From the NCBI GenBank assembly GCA_002781745.1, contig PFFW01000023.1:1-50061 (forward strand): a stretch of 50,061 bases of DNA. Reading direction: 5' to 3'. The number at the start of each line of letters is the position of its first letter. Within the stretch, counting starts at the first letter, position 1. Of the stretch, positions 22,890 through 32,193 are shown piece by piece. The notes beneath the pieces are model-generated. The model saw only the letters and a program-made list of their open reading frames with translations. It ran no database searches and had not been told where the DNA came from. Source of the stretch: Rhodospirillales bacterium CG15_BIG_FIL_POST_REV_8_21_14_020_66_15 (GTDB lineage Bacteria > Pseudomonadota > Alphaproteobacteria > Rhodospirillales > Casp-alpha2). Made by a program: the position numbers and the translations under genes.

Positions 22890-23933
22890 CTATATCCCGC
22901 CAAAATTTTTACCCGGCGTGGCGGCGGCGGTCCGCAGCAGCGACCGGCGGCCCGGTTCCGGTGGGTCGAACAGGAAGAAGCCCAGGTTGCGGCCCATGGC
23001 CTCGGTCAGGCGGCGGGGGCCCGCGGCCCTGAGGACACGCATCAGCGCCGCTTCGGTCTTGGGGCCGACGATCCCGTCCTCGCGCAGCGCCGTGAAGCCG
23101 CGCGGCCCCAGCAGGCTTCGCCCCAGGTCGTTGACGGACATCTGCAGGCTTTCGCCTTCCTCGGTGGCACCCGGGGGCGCGTCGCCTTCGGGGTCGCGGA
23201 ACAACTCGGCAAAGGCGCGGGCGGCCGCGTCCCTGGCGCCGCCCGCGGGCGCGCCGCCGGCAAGCTCGCCGAGCGCCGCCTCGAAGCGGCCGAGGGCCAG
23301 CGCCTCTTCGACCTTGGCGGTGCCGAGCCGTGCCGCCGCCGTGCGCAGGGCGCCGCGGGTCTTGGGGCCCGGGTCGCCGTCGTCCACAAGGTCGCGGAAC
23401 AGCGGGCCGTCCGGCAGGCCGCGACCCTCCGGCGCCGTTTCCCGGGCGCCGGTATGGGCCTGGTTCAGAATGGTCAGGCCGCGCTGCAGGAACCGCACGG
23501 CATCGCGCGATCCGGAGGTTTCGGCGACGTCGGCGACCCGCTCCGCCAGGCGCCCGACGGCGCGCGCCAGGTCCATGCCGTCGGCCGTGCGGGCGGGCAC
23601 GGGAACCGTGGCGAGGGGGCGCCTGGGCAGCGGCGCCATCAGGCGGCCGGTGGCGTCGGCTTCGGCCGGGCCGGTCCCGTAGGCGTCGTCGTAGAAGGCG
23701 CGCTCGAAGCGGTCGAGGGCCTCCTTCTCGGTGCCCGCCGGAAGGGCCAGACGATGCGCCGCGACCTGGCGGACCTCGTCCTCGGTCAGGTCGCGGGGGG
23801 TCTTGGCCAGGATCTCCACCAGCCCGCCGTCGGACCGGGTCAGCCGGTCGATGAGCCCCGCGCGGTCGAAGCGGACGGACGCGGCGGGGGCGCCGTCCCG
23901 GCGGGCGCGGGGCGCCGTGCGTTTATGTGTCAT
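22890..23933 (-). CDS. Phage protein with two peptidoglycan-binding-like turns
   Basis: 347 residues from ATG 23933, which has GGAG 7 nt upstream; TTG 23948 is less likely. Two segments resemble the end of phage peptidoglycan-binding domains: LFRDLVDDGDPGPKTRGALRTAAARLG (about residues 177-205) and GFTALREDGIVGPKTEAALMRVLRAAG (about 285-312), each with D-G-x-x-GPKT. The N-terminal third has a helix pair with LTEDEVRQVAAHRLALPAGTEKEALDRFERAFYDDAYG. No catalytic domain is evident. It may be a wall-interacting virion protein. The gene lies directly downstream of promoter P1. Confidence 0.7.
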   Translation of the reverse strand: MTHKRTAPRARRDGAPAASVRFDRAGLIDRLTRSDGGLVEILAKTPRDLTEDEVRQVAAHRLALPAGTEKEALDRFERAFYDDAYGTGPAEADATGRLMAPLPRRPLATVPVPARTADGMDLARAVGRLAERVADVAETSGSRDAVRFLQRGLTILNQAHTGARETAPEGRGLPDGPLFRDLVDDGDPGPKTRGALRTAAARLGTAKVEEALALGRFEAALGELAGGAPAGGARDAAARAFAELFRDPEGDAPPGATEEGESLQMSVNDLGRSLLGPRGFTALREDGIVGPKTEAALMRVLRAAGPRRLTEAMGRNLGFFLFDPPEPGRRSLLRTAAATPGKNFGGI

Positions 23934-24042
23934 GCTGTGTCTCCGCAAGGGGGCGCGCCGTCATGCGTCCCGCCGCGAAGGGCGGGGCCGGGCGGGCCGG
24001 ATCGGAAAGGGAAGCGCCGGCGGGACGGGCGGGCGCCGGAGC

Positions 24043-24102
24043 GCGGACGCACCTGTCCCTGTCGACGGAAACGACCCTACGCCGTCCGCGCGGCCATGTC
24101 AA
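24043..24102 (-). promoter_or_regulatory. Sigma70-type promoter P1 with shared downstream element
   Basis: On the minus strand TTGACA (24102-24097), a 17-nt spacer and TAGGGT (24079-24074) make a near-consensus promoter, with A/T-rich GGATTTTATTCC upstream. The same AGGTGCGTCCGC as in P2 lies 19 nt after the -10 (24054-24043). It marks the start of the phage operon and approximately the phage/host boundary. Confidence 0.78.
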
Positions 24103-24150
24103 GGAATAAAATCCGATTACAGGAAAATTATTTCCCCGGGGTGCGCGGCC

Positions 24151-25032
24151 TCAGCCGCCCGCCGCCAGGATTGCCGCCAGCCCTTCGCGGTAGGTCGGGT
24201 AGGACAGGACCACGCCCAGGCCGCCCTTGATCCTTGCGTTGCTCACCACCCGGTTGTCGCGCCAGAAGCTGAGCGCCATTTCGGACATGCCCTTGGCCGC
24301 CTCCGCGAACGGCACGGCCTCGGGGGCCGGCAGGCCCAGCAGCATCGCCCCGTGGGCGACCACGTCCGCCTGCGGCGCCGGTTCGTCGTCGCAGACGTTG
24401 TAGACCGAGCCCGGGTCGGGCCGCGCCATGGAGGCGCGCAGCACATTGGCGATGTCGGCCGCGTGGATGCGCGAGAACCGGTGCCCCGGCTTGTCGATGC
24501 GCCGCGCCGTGCCCTGGCGCAGCTGGTCGAGCACGCTGCGCCCGGGCCCGTAGATGCCGGCCAGGCGGAACACGTGGACGGGCAGCCCCGTGTCGCGGCC
24601 GAGGGCGCGCCAGCCGGCCTCGGCCTCGATCCGGTATTCGCCGCGCGGCGAGGTCGGGGCGAGGGGGCTGTCCTCGGTCACCTCGGCGCCGCCGGTGTCG
24701 CCGTAGACGCCGGTGGTCGACAGGTATCCGGCCCAGCGGATACGGGAAGCCGCCCGGCGCAGGGCGTCGCCCGCGCCGATCAGCGCCGGGTCGCCCGCCG
24801 GTCCCGGCGGCACGGAGATCAGGAGATGGTCCGTCCGTCCAAGCGCCGCGGCCGCGCCGGCGTCGAGCGGGCCGGAGCCGTCGAACAGGTGGGCGTCGAT
24901 GCCCTCGGCGCGCAGCTTCGCCCGCTTGCCCGGGGTGCGGCAGGTGCCGGCCACGGTCCAGCCTTCGGCCGTCAGTTCCCGCGCCAGGGTCAGGGCGCTG
25001 AAGCCCAATCCGAAACAGAACAGGTTGCCCAT
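24151..25032 (-). CDS. NAD-dependent epimerase/SDR family protein (YeeZ-like)
   Basis: 293 residues. An N-terminal Rossmann-like FCFGLGFSALTLARELTAEGW with a degenerate glycine motif is followed by LISVPPGPAGDP, GYLSTTGVYGDTGG and TSPRGEYRIEAE, where Y substitutes in the usual YxxxK region (YRIEA), so classical SDR catalysis is not assured. FRLAGIYGPGRS and VYNVCDDEP are typical of atypical SDRs of the YeeZ/YbjT type. Substrate unknown. This is the first host gene beyond the phage; it diverges from the TPR gene across a 75-base gap holding the palindrome GGTTATAACC (25084-25093). Confidence 0.82.
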   Translation of the reverse strand: MGNLFCFGLGFSALTLARELTAEGWTVAGTCRTPGKRAKLRAEGIDAHLFDGSGPLDAGAAAALGRTDHLLISVPPGPAGDPALIGAGDALRRAASRIRWAGYLSTTGVYGDTGGAEVTEDSPLAPTSPRGEYRIEAEAGWRALGRDTGLPVHVFRLAGIYGPGRSVLDQLRQGTARRIDKPGHRFSRIHAADIANVLRASMARPDPGSVYNVCDDEPAPQADVVAHGAMLLGLPAPEAVPFAEAAKGMSEMALSFWRDNRVVSNARIKGGLGVVLSYPTYREGLAAILAAGG

Positions 25033-25107
25033 GTGTATGCGGCCTCGGTCGACAAGGGGGCGGTATGCCCCCTATAAGCGACCGGTTATAACCAGAGGCC
25101 GACCGTC

Positions 25108-25986
25108 ATGCCAGGGATCCCGACCCGCCGCCGACTTCGCGCCGCCCGCGGCCTGTGTGCGGCCGTGACGTCGGCCGTCTGCGTCGTCCTGCTGTCCTGG
25201 CCGGCGGACGGCCAAGGCCTGCTGGGCCAGAACCCGGAGCGTGCGCCCGCGCCGCCGCGCGCCAAGGCAAACGCGGCCCGGGCCGAGGAATACCGCAAGT
25301 GCATGGCGCTGGCCCGCGCGCGGCCCCAGGACGGGTTCGAGGCCGCCATCGCCTGGCGCTCGCTGGGCGGCGGCGACGCCGCGGACCATTGCGCCGCCGC
25401 GGCCCTGTTCGAACTGGAACAGTATGCCGAGGCCGCCAAACGCCTGGAACGTCTGGCGCAGGTGTCCAAGGAGGAGCCGGCGGTCAAGGCCGGGCTTTAC
25501 GACCAGGCGGGTCAGGCGTGGCTGTTGGAGGGCCGGCCCGAGGACGCGACGCGGGCGTTCTCCTCGGCGATCGGGTTGAAGCCGGGCGATCCGGACCTGC
25601 TGGTCGACCGCGCCCAGGCCTGGGCCGCGCGCAAGGACTACGCGGCGGCGGAAGCGGACCTCAGCGCCGCCTTGAACCTGGCGCCCTCGCGGTCCGACGT
25701 CTACGCGCTTCGCGCCAGCGCCAGGCGCTTCCTCGACCGGCCCGACGACGCCCTTGCCGACGCCAACACGGCGCTCGAACTCGATCCCGGCAATCCGGAA
25801 GCGCTGCTGGAGCGCGGCATCCTGCGGCGGCTCGCCGACGACGACGGCGGGGCGCGCGCCGACTGGCTGAAGATTCTCAACGCCATGCCCGACAGCGCCG
25901 CCGCCGGCCCGGCGCGCCAGAACATCGAGAACATGGATGTGAAGCCGGGGGATGCGAAGACCGGCGGCGCGCCGCCCCGGCGCTGA
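25108..25986 (+). CDS. Periplasmic TPR-repeat protein
   Basis: 292 residues. A signal peptide (RAARGLCAAVTSAVCVVLLSWPADG) is followed by tandem tetratricopeptide repeats, clearest at AGLYDQAGQAWLLEGRPEDATRAFSSAIGLKPGD, then DYAAAEADLSAALNLAPS and PDDALADANTALELDPGNPEALLERG. Two Cys in the first repeat region (YRKCMALARA, DHCAAAALFE) might form a disulfide. TPR arrays bind partner proteins; the partner here is unknown. Its stop abuts that of the convergent fzlA-like gene. Confidence 0.85.
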   Translation: MPGIPTRRRLRAARGLCAAVTSAVCVVLLSWPADGQGLLGQNPERAPAPPRAKANAARAEEYRKCMALARARPQDGFEAAIAWRSLGGGDAADHCAAAALFELEQYAEAAKRLERLAQVSKEEPAVKAGLYDQAGQAWLLEGRPEDATRAFSSAIGLKPGDPDLLVDRAQAWAARKDYAAAEADLSAALNLAPSRSDVYALRASARRFLDRPDDALADANTALELDPGNPEALLERGILRRLADDDGGARADWLKILNAMPDSAAAGPARQNIENMDVKPGDAKTGGAPPRR

Positions 25987-26655
25987 TTAGAAATCCAGGT
26001 CGGCGTAGTGCCTGGGCGGCGGGAAGCCGGGCATGCGGTCGGACAGGACCGAGCGCATGCTGGGCCGCGACTTGACCCGCGCGTACCAGTCGCGGGCTTC
26101 CGGATGATCCTCCCACGGCACGTCGCCCAGATAGTCGATGCAGGACAGATGCGCCGCCGCCGCCACGTCGGCCATGGAGAAATCGTCGCCCGCCAGCCAG
26201 CGCCGCCGCTCCACCAGGAACGACAGGTAGTCCAGGTGCATGTGGACGTTGGCGTGCCCGGCGCGGATGCGCGCGCCCCGGGGCTCGCCCTGGCCGAGGA
26301 AGCGCTTCAACAGCTTCTCGCCGACCAGGTTGTCGGTGACCTCGCGGTTGAATTTCTCGTCGAACCAGTTGGCGATGCGCCGGACCTCGGCGCGGATCAC
26401 CGGCGTGCGGCCGATCAGGGGCGGGTCTTCGTGCACCTCGTCCAGGAACTCGCAGATCACGTCAGCACCGGAAATGGCCGTGCCGTCGACCTCGACCAGC
26501 ATCGGCACGGTGCCCGCCGGGTTGAGGGCCAGGAACTCCTCGCGCCGTTCCCAGATGTTCTCGATGCGCAGTTCGTGCTCCAGCCGCTTCTCGCCCAGGA
26601 AGATGCGGGCCTTGCGGCAGAAAGGCGACATCCACAGGTGGTAGAGCGTGCGCAT
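25987..26655 (-). CDS. fzlA: FzlA-like glutathione S-transferase-fold protein
   Basis: 222 residues. N-terminal thioredoxin-like domain (MRTLYHLWMSPFCRKARIFLGEK, with WERREEFLALNPAGTVPMLVE and GADVICEFLDE) and a helical C-terminal domain (WFDEKFNREVTDNLVGEKLLKRF, RRRWLAGDDFSMADVAAAAHLS, closing HYADLDF). The WERREEFLALNPAG and C-terminal HYADLDF segments match FzlA, the alphaproteobacterial FtsZ-binding protein of cell division, better than a general GST. ATG 26655 is preceded by GGAGAAACCTCC. The exact family is recalled from memory. Confidence 0.75.
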   Translation of the reverse strand: MRTLYHLWMSPFCRKARIFLGEKRLEHELRIENIWERREEFLALNPAGTVPMLVEVDGTAISGADVICEFLDEVHEDPPLIGRTPVIRAEVRRIANWFDEKFNREVTDNLVGEKLLKRFLGQGEPRGARIRAGHANVHMHLDYLSFLVERRRWLAGDDFSMADVAAAAHLSCIDYLGDVPWEDHPEARDWYARVKSRPSMRSVLSDRMPGFPPPRHYADLDF

Positions 26656-26836
26656 GGAGGTTTCTCCTACACCGGTTTCCCGACGATTGGAACGCCGCAA
26701 ATGACCGGCCCTTCGCGGACCCTCGCGGGACCCTCGCGAAGTTGTGACGCATCTGCCTCGCCATCGCCTTATTGGGACGGCAGGTTCCTGAGCTTATACT
26801 GACCACGGAAACCGCGAAAAACCGGAGAACCCCGCC

Positions 26837-27844
26837 ATGATCATCCGTCAGCGTCCTCTGCATCGCATCCGCTCCTGCGAGATCACGCCGAAAGCCGCGT
26901 TCGACGACCGCCGCAGGGTCCTCAGGGCGCTCGGCCTCGGCGGCCTGGCGGCAACCATGCCGGCGGCCCTGACCATGGGCCTGCCGGGCCGGGCCGACGC
27001 CGCCTGGCGCCCGACGCAGGGGAAGGCGCTTTCGGGCACGCCGCACCCCAGGTACAACGCCAAGGTCCTGGGCGAGGATCCGGCCCCGTTGGAGGTCGTC
27101 GGTTCCTACAACAACTTCTATGAGTTCGGCACCGGCAAGGGCGACCCGGCGGAGAACGCGGGCAGCCTGAAGACCACGCCCTGGACCATCAAGGTCGAGG
27201 GCGCGGTGGAGAAGCCGGGGACCTACGACGTCGACGACCTGATCCGCGCCGACGACATCGAGGACCGGGTCTACCGCTTCCGCTGCGTCGAGGCGTGGTC
27301 CATGGTGGTGCCCTGGCTGGGCGTTCCGCTTGCCAAGATCATCCGGCGCCTGGGGCCCACGTCCAAGGCCAGGTACGTCTATTTCGAAACCCTGTTCGAC
27401 CCGGACCAGATGCCGGGACAGCGCCGCCCGGTCCTCGAATGGCCGTACAAGGAAGGCTTGCGCCTGGACGAGGCCATGAACCCGCTGACGCTGTTCGCCG
27501 TCGGCGTGCACGGCCAGGTCCTGCCCAACCAGAACGGGGCGCCCGTGCGCCTGATCGTGCCGTGGAAGTACGGCTTCAAGTCGATCAAGTCGATCGTGCT
27601 CATGCGCTTCGTGGAACAGCAGCCGCCGACCTCGTGGTCCGTCGCCAACGGCCGCGAATACGGCTTCTATTCCAACGTCAATCCGGACGTCAGCCATCCG
27701 CGCTGGAGCCAGGCCACGGAAAAGAAGATCGGCCAGAACAACATCTTCGGCCTGCCGATCCGCCAGCCGACCCTGATGTTCAACGGCTACGAGGAAGAGG
27801 TCGCCGGCCTCTACGCCGGCATGGACCTGAAGAAGTTCTACTAG
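26837..27844 (+). CDS. msrP: MsrP, periplasmic methionine sulfoxide reductase catalytic subunit
   Basis: 335 residues of the YedY/MsrP family. A twin-arginine-type signal ([19 protein letters not shown]) begins near residue 24. The molybdopterin-liganding Cys lies in [15 protein letters not shown], and later segments ([31 protein letters not shown]-like, [14 protein letters not shown]) are conserved. MsrP repairs oxidised methionines in periplasmic proteins using electrons from MsrQ. ATG 26837 begins after CGGAGAACCCCGCC. The msrQ gene follows 52 bases downstream, the usual order. Confidence 0.95.
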   Translation: MIIRQRPLHRIRSCEITPKAAFDDRRRVLRALGLGGLAATMPAALTMGLPGRADAAWRPTQGKALSGTPHPRYNAKVLGEDPAPLEVVGSYNNFYEFGTGKGDPAENAGSLKTTPWTIKVEGAVEKPGTYDVDDLIRADDIEDRVYRFRCVEAWSMVVPWLGVPLAKIIRRLGPTSKARYVYFETLFDPDQMPGQRRPVLEWPYKEGLRLDEAMNPLTLFAVGVHGQVLPNQNGAPVRLIVPWKYGFKSIKSIVLMRFVEQQPPTSWSVANGREYGFYSNVNPDVSHPRWSQATEKKIGQNNIFGLPIRQPTLMFNGYEEEVAGLYAGMDLKKFY

Positions 27845-27896
27845 GCGGGCCCGCCCGCCGGTCCCCCCGGCGGCGGAGATGCGCTAGGATGGTGCC

Positions 27897-28544
27897 ATGA
27901 ACAAGGACACCCGCCCGGCTTCGTTCCTGACGTCGGCCGCCGCCAAGCCCCTGGTCCATGCGGCCTGTCTGGCGCCGCTCGTCTGGCTGGTGTGGCTCGG
28001 CGTCGACGGGCGGTTCGGTCCCAACCCGGCGGAGTTCATCAACCGCTACACCGGCGACTGGGCGATCCGTTTCCTCCTGATCGCGCTGGCGGTGACGCCG
28101 CTGCGCGGGATCACCGGCCTGGCCGCCGTCATGCGGTTCCGCCGCATGCTGGGGCTCTATGCGTTCTTCTATGCGCTGCTGCATGTCACCAGCTACGTCG
28201 CGCTCGACCAGTATTTCGCCTGGGCCGCCATCTGGCGGGACATCCTGAAACGCAACTACATCACCGTCGGCATGCTGGCGCTGACGATCCTGACCGCGCT
28301 CGCGGTCACCTCGCCCAAGGCCATGGTCAAGAGGATGGGCGGGCGCAACTGGCAGCGCCTGCACCGGCTGGTCTACGTCGCCGCCGTCGCGACGCCGATC
28401 CATTTCTTCATGATGCGCAAGGGATTCCAGATCGAGCCGCTGATCTACGGCGCCGTCGCCGGGCTGCTGCTGGCCTGGCGCGCCGGGGCCTGGATCAGGG
28501 CGCGGGCGCAGGGGCGGGCGCGGGCGGCGGCACGGGCGGCGTGA
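27897..28544 (+). CDS. msrQ: MsrQ, heme-binding membrane subunit of the MsrPQ system
   Basis: 215 residues with about six hydrophobic spans and the ferric reductase-like heme region: conserved His in FFYALLHVTSYVALDQ, WQRLHRLVYVAAVATPIHFFMM. It passes electrons from the quinone pool or flavin reductase to MsrP. AGGA lies 7 nt before ATG 27897. The C-terminus is Arg/Ala-rich. GC-rich inverted sequence lies in the msrP-msrQ gap (27844-27870), but it is not a clear terminator. Confidence 0.93.
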   Translation: MNKDTRPASFLTSAAAKPLVHAACLAPLVWLVWLGVDGRFGPNPAEFINRYTGDWAIRFLLIALAVTPLRGITGLAAVMRFRRMLGLYAFFYALLHVTSYVALDQYFAWAAIWRDILKRNYITVGMLALTILTALAVTSPKAMVKRMGGRNWQRLHRLVYVAAVATPIHFFMMRKGFQIEPLIYGAVAGLLLAWRAGAWIRARAQGRARAAARAA

Positions 28545-29078
28545 TCAGGCGGTATCTTCCCGTTCACCCGGCAAATTCGACCGGGTGGCCGCGTCCTCGG
28601 CCGGGGCGTCGCGCGCCTCCATCACGGCCAGCAGGACGTTGCCGGCGGCGCCGGTGTTGCCTGCATCGGCGATGTCGCGGGCCATGTCCGCAATACCCGC
28701 CAGGTTGCCGGAATCTTCGCCTTCAAGTTCGGCGTCGGCCTGCATACGGCGCTGGATCTCCCGGGCGATCAGATCCTCGATGGCGGCCCGCTGTTCGGCG
28801 GGCATCTTGTTCAGATCACCCTCGGACAGGCCCATGCGGTTGAGGATTCTTTCCCGCAGTTCCGCCATTTTCCGCTTTTCGACTTCTTCCGCGTAGGTGC
28901 TGAACCCCTTCTCGCGGATGAAGTCCAGGTCGGTCTTCGGCGCCCCCTCGCCGTCGCTTCCCGATGCCTCGACGGAGGCCGCGATCATCTCGGCGAAGGA
29001 ACCGGACCCGGCGTTCGCGGCGGCGGGCTTTTTCGAATCTTGCGGGTTGAAGATGCTGACGATGCCGTCGATGTTCAT
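28545..29078 (-). CDS. Hypothetical protein conserved in alphaproteobacteria, 177 residues
   Basis: No named family. The protein is polar and helical. Its core is FIREKGFSTYAEEVEKRKMAEL, followed by LNRMGLSEGDLNKMPAEQRA and IEDLIAREIQRRMQAD, a pattern I recall from uncharacterised alphaproteobacterial proteins. N-terminal and C-terminal parts look disordered. GGAGG lies 7 nt before ATG 29078; ATG 29084 is too close to it. The gene ends against msrQ (convergent, adjacent stops). Confidence 0.7.
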   Translation of the reverse strand: MNIDGIVSIFNPQDSKKPAAANAGSGSFAEMIAASVEASGSDGEGAPKTDLDFIREKGFSTYAEEVEKRKMAELRERILNRMGLSEGDLNKMPAEQRAAIEDLIAREIQRRMQADAELEGEDSGNLAGIADMARDIADAGNTGAAGNVLLAVMEARDAPAEDAATRSNLPGEREDTA

Positions 29079-29183
29079 GGGCATTCCTCCTTGGCCGGCG
29101 CGCGTCCGCGCGGTTAATCCCCGCTTAACGCACAGCAAGGACCATGCCATGAATGCCTTGATATGCTGCCGGACGCCGGAGGT

Positions 29184-31955
29184 TCAGTGCGCCTCGTCCC
29201 AGTTGGCGCCGGTGCCGACGTCGACGTCGAGCGGCACACTGAGATGTGCGGCGCCGGACATCACCCGCGTCACCGTCTCGCGGGTCGCCTCGATCTCGGC
29301 GTCGGGGACTTCGAAGATCAGTTCGTCATGCACCTGCAGCAGCATGCGCGCACCCAGGCCCGCGTCGCTCAGCGCGTCCGGCAGGCGGATCATGGCGCGC
29401 TTGATGATGTCGGCGGCCCCGCCCTGGATCGGCGCGTTGATGGCGGCGCGCTCGGCGAAGCCGCGCATGTTGGGGTTGCGGTCGTTGATGCCGCGGACAT
29501 GGCACTTGCGGCCGAACACGGTCTCGACGAAGCCTTGCGTCTTGGCCTGTTCCTTGGTGCGCTCCATGTAGTCCTTGATGCCGGGATACCGTTCAAAATA
29601 GGCGTCGATGTAGTCCCCGGCCTCGCCGCGCGAAATGCCCAGCTGGCGCGCCAGGCCGAAGGCCGAGATGCCGTAGATGATGCCGAAGTTGATGGCCTTG
29701 GCGCGGCGCCGGACCATGGGGTCCATGCCCTCCACCGGAACGCCGAACACCTGCGACGCCGTCAGGGCATGGATGTCCAGGCCGGCGTGGAACGCCTCTT
29801 TCAGGGCGGCGATGTCCGCCACGTGGGCAAGCAGGCGCAATTCGATCTGCGAGTAGTCGGCCGACATCAGGGTGAAGCCCGTGTCGGCGACGAAGGCGGT
29901 GCGGATCTTGCGCCCTTCCTCGGTGCGGATGGGGATGTTCTGCAGGTTCGGGTCGCTTGAGGCGAGGCGCCCGGTCACCGCCACGGCCTGGGAATAGGTG
30001 GTGTGGACGCGCCCGGTCTTGGGGTTGATCTCGCCCACCAGGGTGTCCGTGTAGGTGCTTTTCAGCTTGGCGAGCTGGCGCCAGTCGAGAACCTTCTGCG
30101 GCAGGTCGTGGCCCTGCGCCGCCAGCTCCTCCAGCACGTCCGCGCCGGTGCCGTAGGCCCCGGTCTTGGTCTTCTTGCCGCCGTCCAGGCCCATCTCGTC
30201 GAACAGGATCTCGCCCAGCTGCTTGGGTGACGCGATGTTGAACTCGTGCCCCGCCAGCCTGTGGATCTCGCCTTCCAGGTCGTCCATGCGGGCGGCGAAA
30301 TCGGCGCTCAGGTCCTTCAGGACCGCCGCGTCGACCTTGATGCCGCGCCGTTCCATGTCGCGCAGCACGGGGATCAGCGGCCGCTCCAGCGTTTCGTAGA
30401 CGGTGACCATGTGTTCGGCCACCAGGCGCGGCTTGAAGACGTTGAACAGGCGCAGGGTGATGTCCGCGTCCTCGGCGGCGTAGTCGAGCGCCTTGTCCAG
30501 CGGCACCCGGTCGAACGACACCTGGGCCTTGCCGGTGCCGGTCACGTCCTTGAACTTGATGGTCTCGTGGTCCAGGAAGTCGCGCGCCAGGTCGTCCATG
30601 CCGTGGCCGTGCAGCCCGCCGTCGAGCACGTAGGACAGCAGCATGGTGTCGTCCACGGGCCCGACCTCGACGCCGTGACGGCCGAGAACCTGGATGTCGT
30701 ACTTGATGTTCTGGCCGACCTTGAGGATCGAGGGATCCTCCAGCATGGGTTTCAGCGCCGCGAGCGCGTCCTTCAGGGGAATCTGTTCCGGCGCGCTGTC
30801 GCCGCCACCGCCGTTCCCGTCGCCCAGATCCAACTGCCCCTGGGGCACGGACGACACATGGGCCAGCGGGATGTAGCAGGCCCGCCCGGCCTCGGTCGCC
30901 AGCGACACGCCGACCAGACCCGCCCCCATGGCGTCGAGGGCGTCCGTCTCGGTGTCGACGGCGATGACGCCGGTCGCGTAGGCGGCGTCGATCCAGGGCC
31001 GAAGCCGGTCCAGCGACTGCACCAGCTCGTACCGGGGGGCCAGGACCGTCGCCGCCTGGGCCGTCCGCGCGCCGTTGCCGCCGGCCATGCCCAGGCGGCT
31101 CTCGACCGTGGTGACCAGGGACTTGAAGCCCAGCTCGCGCAGGAACGTCAGCAGCATCTCCGGGTTCGGCGCCCGCTTGCGCATGTCGTCGATGGTGCGC
31201 GCCACGGGCACGTCGTCCTTCAGCGTCACCAGGTCGCGGGACAAGCGCGCCATGTCCGCCTGCTCGATCAGGGACTCGCGGCGCTTGGGCTGCTTGATTT
31301 CCCCGGCGCGCGCCAAAAGCGTGTCCAGGTCGCCGTATTCGCCGATCAACTGCGCCGCGGTCTTCACGCCGATGCCGGCGATCCCCGGCACGTTGTCCGA
31401 CGAATCGCCCGCCAGGGCCTGCACGTCGACCACCTTGTCGGGGCCGACGCCGAACTTCTCGACCACCTCGGCGGGGCCGATCTCGCGGTTCTTCATGGCG
31501 TCGAACAGGGAAACCCGGTCGTCGACCAGCTGCATCAGGTCCTTGTCCGACGACACGATGGTGACCTCGGCCCCGCGTTCCCTGGCCTGGCGGGCGTAGG
31601 TCGCGATCAGGTCGTCGGCCTCGAACCCCTCCATGTCGATGGCCGGCACGTTCAGCGCTTCGGTCGCCTTGCGCACCAGGTCGAACTGGGGAATCAGGTC
31701 GTCCGGCGGCGGCGGGCGGTGGGCCTTGTATTCGGGGTAGATGTCGTTGCGGAAGGTCTTGCGCGCGCGGTCGAAGATGACGGCGACGTAATCGGCCTCG
31801 GTGTCGTCGACCAGCTTCATCAGCATCTTGGTGAAGCCGAACACCGCGTTGGTCGGCGTGCCGTCGGGCGCAGTCATGGGCGGCAGGGCATGGTAGGCCC
31901 GGAAGATGAACCCCGATCCGTCCACCAGAAAGACGTGTTCGCGCTGCTCGTTCAT
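29184..31955 (-). CDS. polA: DNA polymerase I
   Basis: 923 residues with all three domains: an N-terminal 5' nuclease (HVFLVDGSGFIFRAYHALP, EADDLIATYA, SSDKDLMQLVDD, GIAGIGVKTAAQLI), a 3'-5' exonuclease with its acidic residues present (VDTETDALD; NIKYDIQVLG; YAAEDADITLRL), and the family A polymerase (MSADYSQIELRLLAHVADI, RRRAKAINFGIIYGIS, LLQVHDELIFEVP). It fills gaps and removes primers in repair and lagging-strand synthesis. ATG 31955 is preceded by ACGGAA. It diverges from the histidine kinase gene. Confidence 0.97.
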   Translation of the reverse strand: MNEQREHVFLVDGSGFIFRAYHALPPMTAPDGTPTNAVFGFTKMLMKLVDDTEADYVAVIFDRARKTFRNDIYPEYKAHRPPPPDDLIPQFDLVRKATEALNVPAIDMEGFEADDLIATYARQARERGAEVTIVSSDKDLMQLVDDRVSLFDAMKNREIGPAEVVEKFGVGPDKVVDVQALAGDSSDNVPGIAGIGVKTAAQLIGEYGDLDTLLARAGEIKQPKRRESLIEQADMARLSRDLVTLKDDVPVARTIDDMRKRAPNPEMLLTFLRELGFKSLVTTVESRLGMAGGNGARTAQAATVLAPRYELVQSLDRLRPWIDAAYATGVIAVDTETDALDAMGAGLVGVSLATEAGRACYIPLAHVSSVPQGQLDLGDGNGGGGDSAPEQIPLKDALAALKPMLEDPSILKVGQNIKYDIQVLGRHGVEVGPVDDTMLLSYVLDGGLHGHGMDDLARDFLDHETIKFKDVTGTGKAQVSFDRVPLDKALDYAAEDADITLRLFNVFKPRLVAEHMVTVYETLERPLIPVLRDMERRGIKVDAAVLKDLSADFAARMDDLEGEIHRLAGHEFNIASPKQLGEILFDEMGLDGGKKTKTGAYGTGADVLEELAAQGHDLPQKVLDWRQLAKLKSTYTDTLVGEINPKTGRVHTTYSQAVAVTGRLASSDPNLQNIPIRTEEGRKIRTAFVADTGFTLMSADYSQIELRLLAHVADIAALKEAFHAGLDIHALTASQVFGVPVEGMDPMVRRRAKAINFGIIYGISAFGLARQLGISRGEAGDYIDAYFERYPGIKDYMERTKEQAKTQGFVETVFGRKCHVRGINDRNPNMRGFAERAAINAPIQGGAADIIKRAMIRLPDALSDAGLGARMLLQVHDELIFEVPDAEIEATRETVTRVMSGAAHLSVPLDVDVGTGANWDEAH

Positions 31956-32193
31956 GGGAATTCCGTTCCGGTGGGCGTGGGACCAAGGTCAGGGCGGACG
32001 CCGGCGGCGCGCCCCCCGTTATAGCCCGACCGGCGTCCGGGCATGAAGGGCTTAATCTACGACCATTGGACGCTCGTCATCGTCCGGATGGCGGTGTTAC
32101 ACTCTCTTCGCCGGAAAGCTGCGGATCTTTCCCGCGCAAATAAGACAACCGCCACAAGGCGGTGTGGTTGAAGTTCGGGGGGTTGCGTCGCCA

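Noticed and set aside
1-24100. Gene-transfer agent instead of prophage, because of the GTA-type holin
   Set aside because: Portal, tail tubular A/B, fibre and terminase are T7-like rather than the siphovirus-like set of the known alphaproteobacterial GTA.
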